Assembly (NCBI RefSeq): GCF_004403515.1
Contig: NZ_SOHH01000027.1
Span: 1-33,303, forward strand
Length of the DNA stretch: 33,303 nt
From: Cryobacterium fucosi
Lineage (GTDB): Bacteria > Actinomycetota > Actinomycetes > Actinomycetales > Microbacteriaceae
Reading direction: 5' to 3'
Below, one piece after another: positions 1 to 7,813 of the stretch. Each line of letters opens with the position of its first letter. The stretch's first letter is position 1. The position numbers and the translations under genes are program-made. A model generated the notes under the pieces. The model worked only from the letters and a program-made list of their open reading frames with translations. It was not told where the DNA came from and searched no databases.

Positions 1-58
1 ACACAGATGTGAGGGTTTGTCACGTGTTGTGGATAACTTTATCGAAGGTTTATTCACT

Positions 59-241
59 GGTCTCGACGGGCTCGACCACCGGGCGGGCGGGGTCTCGACG
101 GGCTCGACCACCGGGGTGGCTCGGTCTCGACGGGCTCGACCACCGGGCGGGCGGGGTTTCGCCGGGCTCGACCACCGGGGTGGCTCGGTCTCGACGGGCT
201 CGACCACCGACGGGCTCTACCACCGGGGTGGCTCGACCACC
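59..241. repeat. 32-bp tandem repeat array (CTCGAC-rich)
   Basis: A 22-bp core (GGTCTCGACGGG followed by CTCGACCACC) begins at 59, 91, 123, 155 and 187, an exact 32-bp period. The copy at 155 has two substitutions. The 10-nt linkers alternate between GGGCGGGCGG and GGGGTGGCTC, so there is also a 64-bp higher-order period. Degenerate half copies run on to about 241. The same core occurs twice more at 21171-21215. The core contains the direct repeat CTCGAC-GGG-CTCGAC. Such elements are intergenic in this group from what I recall; their function is unknown to me. Confidence 0.9.
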
Positions 242-300
242 GAGCGGCCCGACCACGGCTTGAGGCGGCAGTCGCCGGAGACCTCTACCGGCGGCAGACG

Positions 301-510
301 ATGCCCATGCTCGTGATCCTCGGAATCCAGTCCCTCGCCGGCATCGGCGCCACCATGCTGCACGTCCTGCGGGACGGCTACGGGCGCGCCCCGAGCGGCC
401 CGGCGCCATCCGCGCGTCGGACCTCAGGTCCGGGGCCCGGAGCAGCGCCTTCGTTTGAGCGCGCCGGTGACCGCCACCGGCGAGCGTCAGCGGCCGGAGT
501 CCTAGAGTGA
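301..510 (+). CDS. Probable small membrane protein, hypothetical
   Basis: A 69-residue ORF begins with a hydrophobic segment of about 22 residues (VILGIQSLAGIGATMLHVL) followed by RDGYGRAP. A short N-terminal membrane helix followed by RDGY-R-P is, as I recall it, a recurrent design in small Microbacteriaceae proteins. The C-terminal half is rich in Pro, Ser, Gly and Arg and looks like low-complexity GC-driven sequence. There is no convincing Shine-Dalgarno site. An internal ATG at 307 is an alternative start. It ends 77 bp before the acyl-CoA synthetase ATG at 588. The function is unknown, and the gene could be spurious or have a damaged 3' end. Confidence 0.4.
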   Translation: MPMLVILGIQSLAGIGATMLHVLRDGYGRAPSGPAPSARRTSGPGPGAAPSFERAGDRHRRASAAGVLE

Positions 511-587
511 GTGGAGCGCCGCGTGAACGACGCGGACGGTGTGGAGAAGTCGTTTTATGCACTTCCGGGCATTCACTGTTGAGGAAA

Positions 588-2300
588 ATGGAATCTGTGA
601 CCAACCCTACGAGCACGAGCAGCTTCCGAGACGCGCGGGACCAACTCCTGCGCCTGCGCGAAGGGCATGAGCGCGCGTCGGCCGAATTCGCCTGGCCCGA
701 GGTCGGGCCATCCTTCAATTGGGCGACCGACTGGTTCGACGTCATCGCGGAAGGCAACGACAAGACGGCCCTCTGGATCGTGGAGGAAGACGGTAGCGAA
801 CTGAAGGTCAGCTTCGCGCAGATGTCCACCCGCTCCGACCAGGTCGCGCTCTGGCTGATCCAGCGGGGCGTAAAACCGGGCGACCACGTCATGCTCATGC
901 TGGGCAACCAAGTCGAGCTCTGGGAACTGATGCTCGCCATCATGAAGGCCGGCGCGGTCATCCTCCCGACCTCCACGGTGCTCGCCGCCGGCGACCTGGC
1001 CGACCGGGTGCGCCGCGGGGGAGTGGACCACGTGATCGCCAACGCGGGCGACGCCGCCAAGTTCGCCCAGGTCGAGGGCGACTACTCGCGCATCTGCGTG
1101 GGCGAGGCCGTGGCCGGTTGGGCGCACTACGCGGACGCCGATTTGGTCACGCCGGCGAAGGCCACGGTCACCGTGGCATCCGATGATGCGTCGCTGATCT
1201 ACTTCACCTCGGGCACCACCAGCAAGCCGAAGATGGTCGTGCATACCCAGACCTCCTATCCGGTGGGGCACCTCACCACGATGTTCTGGATCGGCGTGCG
1301 TCCCGACGACGTGCACCTGGCCATCAGTTCGCCCGGCTGGGGCAAGCACGCCTGGAGTAGTTTTTTCGCTCCGTGGATCGCCGAGGCGACCGTGTTCGTC
1401 TACAACTACGACCGGTTCGACCCCCGCGCCCTCGCCGACCAGCTGCACCGCGCGCGGGTCACGACGTTCTGCGCGCCGCCGACGGTCTGGCGGATGCTGA
1501 TCCAGTCCGATCTGGGAGTCAAGCCAGAAGGGCTTCGCGAAATCCTCTCGGCCGGCGAACCGTTGAACCCGGAGGTGATCAGCCAGATCCAGCGGGCATG
1601 GGGGCTGACGATCCGGGACGGCTACGGCCAGACCGAGACCACCGCGATCGTCGGAAACGGGCCCGGATCCCGGCTCAAGGCGGGCTCGATGGGACTTCCG
1701 CTGCCCGGCGTCCGGATCAGCCTGGTCGACCCGATCACGGGTGCGGTGACCGACGAGGGGGAGATCTGCCTCGACCTGTCCGAGACCGCGGTCAACCTGA
1801 TGGCCGGCTACCACGGCGACCCTGAGCGCACGGCCGAGGCGGTGCGCGACGGCTACTTCCACACCGGCGACGTCGCCCGCCGTGACAGCGACGGCTACAT
1901 CACGTTCATCGGCCGCACCGACGACATCTTCAAGTCCTCCGACTACAAGGTCTCGCCGTTCGAGGTCGAGAGCGTATTGCTCGAGCACCCGGCCGTCGCG
2001 GAGGCTGCGGTCGTGCCGGCACCGGACGACACTCGCCTCAACATCGCGAAGGCCTACATCGCCCTTGCCGCCGGTTGGGAGTCCAACGGCGAAACCGCCC
2101 TCGCGGTGCTGCGCCACGCCCGGAACGGCCTCCCTCCCTATATGCGCGTGCGACGGGTCGAGTTCTTCGAACTGCCCAAAACCAGCTCCGGCAAGATCCG
2201 CCGGGTCGAGCTCAGGATGCGCGAGGACGACGCGGCGGCGACCCAGACGCGGCTGGTCGACGAGTGGCGGGACGACCAGTTCCCCGAACTGAAGCGCTGA
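588..2300 (+). CDS. AMP-dependent acyl-CoA synthetase (medium-chain/aryl type)
   Basis: This is an adenylate-forming enzyme of the ANL superfamily, about 570 residues and full length. It should activate a carboxylic acid with ATP and join it to CoA in the cytoplasm. Visible motifs are the phosphate-binding loop TSGTTSKPK (residues about 207-215), GYGQTET in the A5 region, the hinge region around TDDIFKSSDYKVSPFEVE, and PKTSSGKIRR near the end with the catalytic lysine at about 536. The sequence resembles medium-chain acyl-CoA or benzoate-CoA ligases more than acetyl-CoA synthetase; the substrate cannot be read from sequence. The reading frame is open upstream to 507. The GAGGA at 581-585 lies only 2 nt before ATG 588 but 11 nt before an in-frame GTG at 597, so the true start may be 597. 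It is convergent with the maltokinase gene. Confidence 0.9.
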   Translation: MESVTNPTSTSSFRDARDQLLRLREGHERASAEFAWPEVGPSFNWATDWFDVIAEGNDKTALWIVEEDGSELKVSFAQMSTRSDQVALWLIQRGVKPGDHVMLMLGNQVELWELMLAIMKAGAVILPTSTVLAAGDLADRVRRGGVDHVIANAGDAAKFAQVEGDYSRICVGEAVAGWAHYADADLVTPAKATVTVASDDASLIYFTSGTTSKPKMVVHTQTSYPVGHLTTMFWIGVRPDDVHLAISSPGWGKHAWSSFFAPWIAEATVFVYNYDRFDPRALADQLHRARVTTFCAPPTVWRMLIQSDLGVKPEGLREILSAGEPLNPEVISQIQRAWGLTIRDGYGQTETTAIVGNGPGSRLKAGSMGLPLPGVRISLVDPITGAVTDEGEICLDLSETAVNLMAGYHGDPERTAEAVRDGYFHTGDVARRDSDGYITFIGRTDDIFKSSDYKVSPFEVESVLLEHPAVAEAAVVPAPDDTRLNIAKAYIALAAGWESNGETALAVLRHARNGLPPYMRVRRVEFFELPKTSSGKIRRVELRMREDDAAATQTRLVDEWRDDQFPELKR

Positions 2301-2339
2301 CCGCCGCCTTCGGCCCCTCCCTCCTGACCCCGCTTCTCG

Positions 2340-2399
2340 CGCGAGAGTGCAGAATCGGCCCCTTCAGTTCCGTGAAGGGGCAAATTGTGCACTCTCGCG
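2340..2399. terminator. 60-nt nested inverted repeat between convergent genes
   Basis: The outer arms CGCGAGAGTGCA (2340-2351) and TGCACTCTCGCG (2388-2399) are perfect 12-bp complements. The inner arms GCCCCTTCA (2358-2366) and TGAAGGGGC (2373-2381) are perfect 9-bp complements around a 6-nt loop. The six bases between the arms pair partly (three A-T pairs). It lies between two genes that converge, so bidirectional termination is likely, although there is no T-run. It could instead be a mobile palindromic element. Confidence 0.65.
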
Positions 2400-2420
2400 G
2401 GCTGGGGCGCGGCGGAGCGG

Positions 2421-3875
2421 TCAGGACGGGGCGGGGCCGGAGCCGGGGGTGGCGACGAGGTCGACGAGGCGCTTGATCGCCGCGAGGGGAATCGGGAGCC
2501 AGCTCGGCCGGTTGCGTGTCTCGTAGACGGCTTCGTACAGGGCCTTGTCGAGTTCGAATGCGCTCAGCAGCGCACCCTGCGCACCGAGGTCAAGGCCGGA
2601 TCGTTCGGCGTAGCCGTCGAGGAACGCCTCCCGGCAGGCGTCCGCCCAGGCCAGGGCGGCCTGCGCCGGGCGTTCCGGATGTGCCAGTTCGATGGTGCCG
2701 GCCGCGTAGGAGAACGATCGGAGCATGCCGGCGACGTCCCGCAGCGGGACATCCGGCCGGGTGCGCTCCTCCAGCGGTCGGAGCGGTTCGCCCTCGAAAT
2801 CGACCAGGACCCAGCCTCTGACGCCGGGCACATTGAGCACCTGGCCCAGGTGGTAGTCGCCGTGGATCCGCTGCAGCCGCGGCCACGGCGCCGTCCGCGC
2901 CCGGCTGAAGATGGTCTCGATCGCCGCCCGGTACTCGGCCAGCGCGGGGATCCCGACCACGGCGTTGCGGTAGCGCTCCCGGATGCCGGCCAGCTCGGCC
3001 TCGATCACGTCCGGGGTGGCCTCGCGGGTCGGCAACACCGTGGCCAGGTCGGCGTGCACGGCGGCCGTCGCCACCCCGAGGTCGTGGGCCTCCCGGCTGA
3101 AGTCCTCCTCGGCCGAGGCCGAAGCCAGCGCGGCTCGCCAGGCGTCCTCGACACCGGGCAGGAACTCCTGAGCGAAGGCCAGATGGCCCTTGGCTCGTCC
3201 GTCGGGGCGGTCGGGGTCGTCCCATTCGCCTTCGACGTAGCCGATCGGTTCGGGTACGAACCGCGAACCGCCCCTGGCCAGGGCCGCCTGCACCGAGATG
3301 TCCGGGTTCTCGCCGTGGTGCAGGGCGCGGAACACCTTGCAGATGACCGGACGGGCCGGCGTGCCGTCCGCGGTCCTGGTTTCGAAGATGATCGAGGTGT
3401 TCGACTGCTCCCCGGTCAGCACGCGACTGGCCGCCACTGTATAGAGAGGAGTGTCCGCCGGGCCGAGCAGCAGTTCGCCCCGGGCGCAGCCGCCCGCGTC
3501 CTCCGCGCCGAGCGAGGCTCCCTGGCCCAGGATGACCCGTAGGATCGCGTCCGCGTAGGCCGGGTCATACGGCGCGTCGTAGAGGTACCGGGCCTGACCG
3601 TCCGGGCCGTCCACCGTGGCGACCAGGGCGCGTTCCCCGTGCGGAAGCGGAGTGGCGCGCTCGGTGAGCGGCAGCTGGTAGAGCGAGTCTTCCCCGGTCG
3701 TGGAATCGATGACGAGGTGGGTGCGGATGTCCACGCCCGGTTCGGCCGAGGGGAGCGTCCACCGGGCGATGCTGTGCAGGACGGGAACATGCCCCTTGCT
3801 CGCGAACCAGCGCTGTGTTGCGACCCATCGGTTGAGGTAATCCGGGAGAGGGGTTCCGCGACCGTTCTCAGTCAT
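2421..3875 (-). CDS. mak: Maltokinase
   Basis: This 484-residue protein matches actinobacterial maltokinase, which phosphorylates maltose with ATP to maltose-1-phosphate, the donor that GlgE uses to build alpha-glucan. The N-terminal cap region begins LPDYLNRWVATQRWFASKG, typical of the family. The C-terminal lobe has the kinase catalytic loop IHGDYHLGQVL (Asp at about 340) and the metal-binding VDFEGEP (Asp at about 359), followed by RDVAGMLRSFSYA. The start at 3875 is chosen because the family N-terminus begins there; the open frame extends far upstream without similarity. There is no Shine-Dalgarno site, but a TACGCT hexamer lies 6 nt before the ATG, so the mRNA may be leaderless. treS, glgE and glgB are not in the window, so the gene stands alone here. 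Confidence 0.92.
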   Translation of the reverse strand: MTENGRGTPLPDYLNRWVATQRWFASKGHVPVLHSIARWTLPSAEPGVDIRTHLVIDSTTGEDSLYQLPLTERATPLPHGERALVATVDGPDGQARYLYDAPYDPAYADAILRVILGQGASLGAEDAGGCARGELLLGPADTPLYTVAASRVLTGEQSNTSIIFETRTADGTPARPVICKVFRALHHGENPDISVQAALARGGSRFVPEPIGYVEGEWDDPDRPDGRAKGHLAFAQEFLPGVEDAWRAALASASAEEDFSREAHDLGVATAAVHADLATVLPTREATPDVIEAELAGIRERYRNAVVGIPALAEYRAAIETIFSRARTAPWPRLQRIHGDYHLGQVLNVPGVRGWVLVDFEGEPLRPLEERTRPDVPLRDVAGMLRSFSYAAGTIELAHPERPAQAALAWADACREAFLDGYAERSGLDLGAQGALLSAFELDKALYEAVYETRNRPSWLPIPLAAIKRLVDLVATPGSGPAPS

Positions 3876-3881
3876 GTCGCC

Positions 3882-3887
3882 AGCGTA
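3882..3887 (-). promoter_or_regulatory. -10 hexamer of a likely leaderless mak promoter
   Basis: TACGCT on the minus strand is separated by 6 nt from ATG 3875. With the usual 6-7 nt from -10 to the transcript start, transcription would begin at the start codon. No good -35 was seen. Confidence 0.4.
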
Positions 3888-3946
3888 CGCCAGCGGCGGC
3901 ATCCGGCGGCATCCGTCGGCGACGGCGCGACCGGGCGACCGGGCGA

Positions 3947-5140
3947 TCAGACGCGACGGATGCCGTATGCCACCGCGGCCAGGCAGCCGGCGCACACGGC
4001 GGCCAGCACGCTCATCAGCACGGTGTAGTTCGTGACCGAGTTCAGCCAGGCGAACAGGACCGGCAACAGGAAGCCGACGTAGGTGAGGCTGTAGTAGACC
4101 CCGGTGAGGCCGGCGAGGTCGGCGGGGGTGGAGATCCGCTGGATCTCGACCAGGCCGGCAACCACGCAGATGCCGTAGGACGCGCCGAGCGTGATCGCCG
4201 TGATCAGCGCGAGAACGGGGGAGAGAACGATCGCGGTGGCGATCGAGAGCAACAGTCCGACCAGCATGACGCTCATGCCGACCACGAGGGCACGCCCCTT
4301 CGTGACCAGGTTGAGCCGGGCAACGAGGGGCTGCACGAGTGCCCCGGTGCCGAGCGTCACGACGGTGAGCAGGGTCGCGAACGCCAGGTTGAGCGACCCC
4401 AGCTGGTCCTCGACGAGCTTGGGCATGATGGCGTAGGCGATCGCGGCGGCACCGAAGACCCAGGGTGCCGAGGGGGCGATGACCCGCACGAATCGGCGAT
4501 GGCCGGCCAGCGGCACAGCGAGATCCCGCCAGAAGGGCCGGTGCGAACGGAACCGCGGCACCGTCTCCGGCGCCCGGAAGAGCCGGGGCAGCACGAGCAG
4601 GCTGAGAAGGATGTGAACGAGGTAAGGGGAGAGGGTGGGCATCGGGCCCCACTGGGCGAGGGCGCCCGCGACTCCGGCGCCCAGGCCGAACCCGATCGTC
4701 AGGGTGAGGGCTGGACGCCGGGCGCCGGCGGTGCGGTCGGCCCGACGGTCGAACGGCGCGCCGGAGAGTTCCTTGAGCCATGCGGTCCCGACCGACATCG
4801 CCACGCCCACACTCAGGCCGGCCAGTAAACGGCCGAGGGAGAGCGAGACCGCGCTGGAGAAGCCGAGGCCGAGCAGCAGGCTGGCCGCGATGCCGATCGC
4901 CACCCCCGCGACGGACAACGGCTTGCGCCCGTAACGGTCAGACAGTGCGCCGGCCACCAGAAGGCCGGGAATGAGCCCGACCACGTAGAAGCCGAGGAAG
5001 AGATCGGCCATCAGGGCCGAGTAGTGGCCGAGCGACTCGTACATGTGCAGGAGCGGGGTGAAGTGATTGCCGCCCCAGGCCATGACGAAGAGGGCGGGCG
5101 CGGCAAGCTGCCAGGCGGGGACGGTACGGCGGAAGTTCAT
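3947..5140 (-). CDS. MFS transporter
   Basis: This 397-residue membrane protein has about 12 hydrophobic segments and the MFS signature GALSDRYGRKP at about residues 64-74, between the second and third helices. It should be a secondary transporter in the cytoplasmic membrane. The start at 5140 is supported by AGAAAG a few nt upstream on the minus strand. It begins 40 bp after the GntR regulator gene on the same strand, so the two are probably co-transcribed. The neighbouring divergent FAD-linked oxidase suggests the substrate is a 2-hydroxy acid such as lactate or glycolate or a precursor of one, but this is inferred from context only. Confidence 0.85.
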   Translation of the reverse strand: MNFRRTVPAWQLAAPALFVMAWGGNHFTPLLHMYESLGHYSALMADLFLGFYVVGLIPGLLVAGALSDRYGRKPLSVAGVAIGIAASLLLGLGFSSAVSLSLGRLLAGLSVGVAMSVGTAWLKELSGAPFDRRADRTAGARRPALTLTIGFGLGAGVAGALAQWGPMPTLSPYLVHILLSLLVLPRLFRAPETVPRFRSHRPFWRDLAVPLAGHRRFVRVIAPSAPWVFGAAAIAYAIMPKLVEDQLGSLNLAFATLLTVVTLGTGALVQPLVARLNLVTKGRALVVGMSVMLVGLLLSIATAIVLSPVLALITAITLGASYGICVVAGLVEIQRISTPADLAGLTGVYYSLTYVGFLLPVLFAWLNSVTNYTVLMSVLAAVCAGCLAAVAYGIRRV

Positions 5141-5180
5141 GAATCTTTCTGGATCGGAGTCGGGCGCCGCGGCGCCGGGA

Positions 5181-5852
5181 TCAGGATTCGGGCGGCGCCG
5201 GGAAACCGTGGCGCACATGCCGGCGGAGAGCGGCCTCGTAACCGGGGGCGTCCCCGGCGCGCAGGTAGTCGGCGAGGGCCCGGTGTTCGGTGATGAAACG
5301 CTCGAGACTGCCTGGATCGCGCGTCGCAGCGCGGTGGAGGAGGCGCTTGAGCCGCGGCCCGAGCTGGGTGTAGAAGTCGTCGATGACCCGGTTGTGGGAC
5401 TCGTCGACGACACGGGCGTGGAAGCGGTGGTCGGCGCGGGCGAAGGCGAGGACGTCGCCGGTGCGGGCGGCCTCTTCCTGCAGCAGGATCAGGACGGCCA
5501 GGTCGTCGTCCACGGCGCGGTCTGCGCCGGGACGAGTGCTGTGCAGGGACACCGCGGTCGTCTCGAACATGATGCGCACCTGGAGGAGCTCGGCGGTTTC
5601 GACGTCGTCGAGGGCCGTGACGACCGCGCCCTTCTTCGGGAAGAGAGTGAGGAGCCCGTGTGCCTCGAGGGCCAGGAAGGCCTCCCGCACCGGGGTGCGG
5701 CTGATGCCGAGTGTCTCGGCGACGTCGCCCTCCGTGAGCAGCGAGCTGGCGCCGACGGCGCCGGTGATGATCGCCTCGGCGACATGGGCGTATACCCGCT
5801 CCACCGCGGACGGACCGGCGGCGCCGACTCGGGGGGACCTGGACATGCTCAT
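5181..5852 (-). CDS. GntR-family regulator, FCD (FadR/VanR) subgroup
   Basis: This 223-residue protein has an N-terminal winged helix-turn-helix (residues about 15-75, with LTEGDVAETLGISRTPVREAFLAL) and a C-terminal all-helical FCD ligand domain. The FCD metal-site residues are visible as D-x-x-F-H in ADHRFH and later histidines (EHRAL, RRHVRHG). FCD regulators usually sense carboxylic acids and repress a neighbouring transport or oxidation gene. It sits between the MFS gene, probably in one operon, and the divergent glcD-type oxidase, so it most likely controls both. An in-frame ATG two codons on, at 5846, is an alternative. TAGGCT lies 6 nt before ATG 5852, which favours 5852 as a leaderless start. 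Confidence 0.92.
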   Translation of the reverse strand: MSMSRSPRVGAAGPSAVERVYAHVAEAIITGAVGASSLLTEGDVAETLGISRTPVREAFLALEAHGLLTLFPKKGAVVTALDDVETAELLQVRIMFETTAVSLHSTRPGADRAVDDDLAVLILLQEEAARTGDVLAFARADHRFHARVVDESHNRVIDDFYTQLGPRLKRLLHRAATRDPGSLERFITEHRALADYLRAGDAPGYEAALRRHVRHGFPAPPES

Positions 5853-5858
5853 GTCACA

Positions 5859-5864
5859 AGCCTA
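5859..5864 (-). promoter_or_regulatory. -10 hexamer of a likely leaderless gntR promoter
   Basis: TAGGCT on the minus strand has a 6-nt gap (TGTGAC) to ATG 5852. Confidence 0.45.
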
Positions 5865-5867
5865 ACC

Positions 5868-5885
5868 ATAAATGCATCAATAAAT
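5868..5885. promoter_or_regulatory. Candidate operator: ATAAAT-N6-ATAAAT direct repeat
   Basis: An AT-rich island in an otherwise GC-rich region carries ATAAAT at 5868-5873 and again at 5880-5885, separated by GCATCA. It lies just upstream of the gntR -10 hexamer, in the divergent gntR/FAD-oxidase intergenic region, where an autoregulated FCD-GntR protein would be expected to bind. It does not match a known FadR or LldR consensus that I can recall. Confidence 0.4.
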
Positions 5886-6094
5886 ACAATCTGCGGGACG
5901 ATGGGCCCGGACCTGATCGCGGCGGCAGCGCCAAACCCCGACAAAAACTCTCTTATAGACTGGCCAGCGCAGCCATCCGAGACATGCCCTCCGCAGAGTC
6001 CGAGACCTTCGCCCCGCGCGATCCCGCTCGCCTCACCCGATGTGATCGCCTGCCGCCACTTCCGGCCGCACACACTCCTACCGCAGAGGCATCC

Positions 6095-7483
6095 GTGACC
6101 ACGACAGCACCCAAGCCCACCCTCCTCGACGCACTGGCCGAGGTTCTGCCCGCCGGTCAACTGATCACCGGTGAGAAGACCGGCGGCTACCTCCGGGACC
6201 AGTCCGACAGCACCGCGGCCGGCGTCCCGTTCGCGGTCGCGCTGCCGGTGAACACCGAGCAGGTCGCGGCCGTCGTCGCCTTCGCCGCGGCCCACCGCAT
6301 CCCGATCGTGCCGCAGGGCGCGCGTACCGGGCTGGCCGGCGGCGCCAACGCGATCGAGGGTTCCATCGTGCTGAGCACGACCCGGCTGAACAAGATCGTG
6401 TCCGTGGACGCCGAAGACCAGACCGCCACCGTGCAGGCCGGCGTGCGCACCTACGCCCTCGCCAGGGCCGCGGCAGCGGTCGGGTTGTTCTACCCGCCGG
6501 ATCCCGGCTCGTGGAAGGGCTCGACCGTCGGCGGCAACGTCGCGACCAACGCCGGTGGGATGCTCTGCGTCAAGTACGGCGTCACGGGAAACTTCGTGCG
6601 CCAGCTCACCGTCGTGCTCGCCGACGGCTCCATCGTTCGCACCGGCCAGCGCACCATCAAGGGCGTCACCGGGTATGATCTGACATCGCTCCTGGTCGGC
6701 TCGGAGGGCACCCTCGGCATCATCACCGAGATCACGGTCGGGTTGCTGCCTGCCCCTGCCCCGGCGTCCGGGGTCTCGGCGACGTTCGCCGGAACGGAGG
6801 CGGCGCTCGCGGCGGCGGCCCTGATCGTCGCGTCCAACCGGCGCCCCAGCATCCTGGAATACCTCGACGGGCCGTCGATCACCGCGATCAACGCCTTCGA
6901 CCCTGAGTCGAAGCTGCCGGCCGGCGCGGCCGCCCTGCTGCTCGTGCAGTCGGACCAGGCCGGCCAGGCCCACGACGACGTCGAGGAGTACGCCGCCATC
7001 CTCCGCGCCGAGGGTGCCACCGAAGTGCTCGTCGCCCACGACCCGGCGCACCTGGACCAGCTGATGACGGCGCGTCGACTGCTGCAGCCCGCGCTGCAGG
7101 CCGCGCGCGGTTCCAGCCTCAACGAGGACATCACCGTGCCCCGGTCCCAGTTGCAGGCGCTGCTCACCGGCCTAACCGAGATCTCCCGCGACCTGTCGAT
7201 CCCGATCGGCACCGGCGGGCACCTCGGCGATGGAAACCTCCACCCGATGATCGGCTTCGACGCGGGGAACCCTGCCGAGGTCGAGGCGGCCCACGAGGCC
7301 TTCGCCCGGGTCATCCGGCTCGCGATCTCCCTCGGCGGCTCCGCCTCCGGCGAGCACGGCATCGGAATGCTCAAGCAGGCGCACCTGGACGACGAACTCG
7401 GTCCCATCCTGCGCGACCTCCAGCGCCGGGTGAAGGCCGCCTTCGACCCCGACTCGCTGCTCAATCCCGGAAAAAAACTGTGA
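6095..7483 (+). CDS. FAD-linked oxidase, GlcD / D-lactate dehydrogenase family
   Basis: This 462-residue flavoprotein should oxidise a 2-hydroxy acid (D-lactate or glycolate) to the 2-oxo acid. The PCMH-type FAD-binding domain has PQGARTGLAGGAN (about 73-85) and the region around PDPGSWKGSTVGGNVATNAGG. The C-terminal FAD-oxidase domain has HLGDGNLHP, GSASGEHGIG (about 415-424) and ends NPGKKL, as in GlcD. The GTG at 6095 is chosen because AGAGG (6085-6089) lies 5 nt upstream and the family N-terminus starts there; the frame is open to 5984 with unrelated sequence. The iron-sulfur partners GlcE/GlcF are absent, so it probably acts alone. It is divergent from the GntR/MFS pair and is probably under its control. 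Confidence 0.9.
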   Translation: MTTTAPKPTLLDALAEVLPAGQLITGEKTGGYLRDQSDSTAAGVPFAVALPVNTEQVAAVVAFAAAHRIPIVPQGARTGLAGGANAIEGSIVLSTTRLNKIVSVDAEDQTATVQAGVRTYALARAAAAVGLFYPPDPGSWKGSTVGGNVATNAGGMLCVKYGVTGNFVRQLTVVLADGSIVRTGQRTIKGVTGYDLTSLLVGSEGTLGIITEITVGLLPAPAPASGVSATFAGTEAALAAAALIVASNRRPSILEYLDGPSITAINAFDPESKLPAGAAALLLVQSDQAGQAHDDVEEYAAILRAEGATEVLVAHDPAHLDQLMTARRLLQPALQAARGSSLNEDITVPRSQLQALLTGLTEISRDLSIPIGTGGHLGDGNLHPMIGFDAGNPAEVEAAHEAFARVIRLAISLGGSASGEHGIGMLKQAHLDDELGPILRDLQRRVKAAFDPDSLLNPGKKL

Positions 7484-7699
7484 AATCCGTTCCGGTCTGA
7501 GGCTCCGAACGTTCGTTCTGGCCTCTGGACAGGCCTTTGGATCTCCGCGGAAATCGCTTTTCCGTCCGTCCGAAGGCCCCGCCGATTCGTGCCGCGCGCG
7601 GACCGCCTCCCCTTAAGGGCGCGGGCGCGAAACGGCGGGGCCGATTCGTGATATCGGCCCGGCGACGGGAGTAGTGTTGGCAGAAGAGGGCAAGTCACG
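7484..7699 (+). promoter_or_regulatory. pflB upstream region with inverted and direct repeats
   Basis: This stretch separates glcD from the pfl locus and is rich in dyads. CCCTTAAGGG (7610-7619) is a perfect 10-bp palindrome. GGGCCGAT (7638-7645) and ATCGGCCC (7653-7660) form an 8-bp inverted repeat with a 7-nt spacer. GGCCCCGCC (7575-7583) and GGCGGGGCC (7634-7642) are complementary. GCCGATTCGTG occurs at 7581-7591 and 7640-7650. TAGTGT (7672-7677) is a possible -10. I see no FNR- or Rex-like consensus. These may be operators or a structured leader for pflB. Confidence 0.4.
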
Positions 7700-7813
7700 A
7701 TGCATCGTCGCATTAGCCGCAAGCCTCGTGTTCCTGCTCTCCAGGCCCGACCGTGGGAGACACCCTTCTGCGGCGGGGGAGACTCGATCCCACGAGGAGT
7801 GCAATCTACATGA
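7700..7813 (+). CDS. 37-codon leader ORF overlapping the pflB start
   Basis: An ATG at 7700 opens a 37-residue basic ORF beginning [11 protein letters not shown] whose stop TGA (7811-7813) overlaps the pflB ATG (7810-7812) as ATGA. A Shine-Dalgarno-like AGAAGAGGG (7683-7691) lies 8 nt upstream. Its codons end in A or T more often than those of neighbouring genes, so it does not look like a conserved protein. Translation through it would couple to pflB, so it may be a regulatory leader peptide. It could also be a chance ORF, since pflB has its own AGGAG (7795-7799) inside it. Confidence 0.4.
   Translation: MHRRISRKPRVPALQARPWETPFCGGGDSIPRGVQST

Noticed and set aside
28-36. TTATCCACA (DnaA-box-like) on the minus strand near the left end
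   Set aside because: It is a single copy with no dnaA, dnaN or AT-rich unwinding region nearby, so an origin is not supported.
59-208. CRISPR-like array (32-bp period)
   Set aside because: The 'spacers' are only 10 nt and alternate between two sequences, and there are no cas genes. It is a plain tandem repeat.
573-2117. 514-codon minus-strand open frame
   Set aside because: It is antisense to the acyl-CoA synthetase and shows only low-complexity composition.
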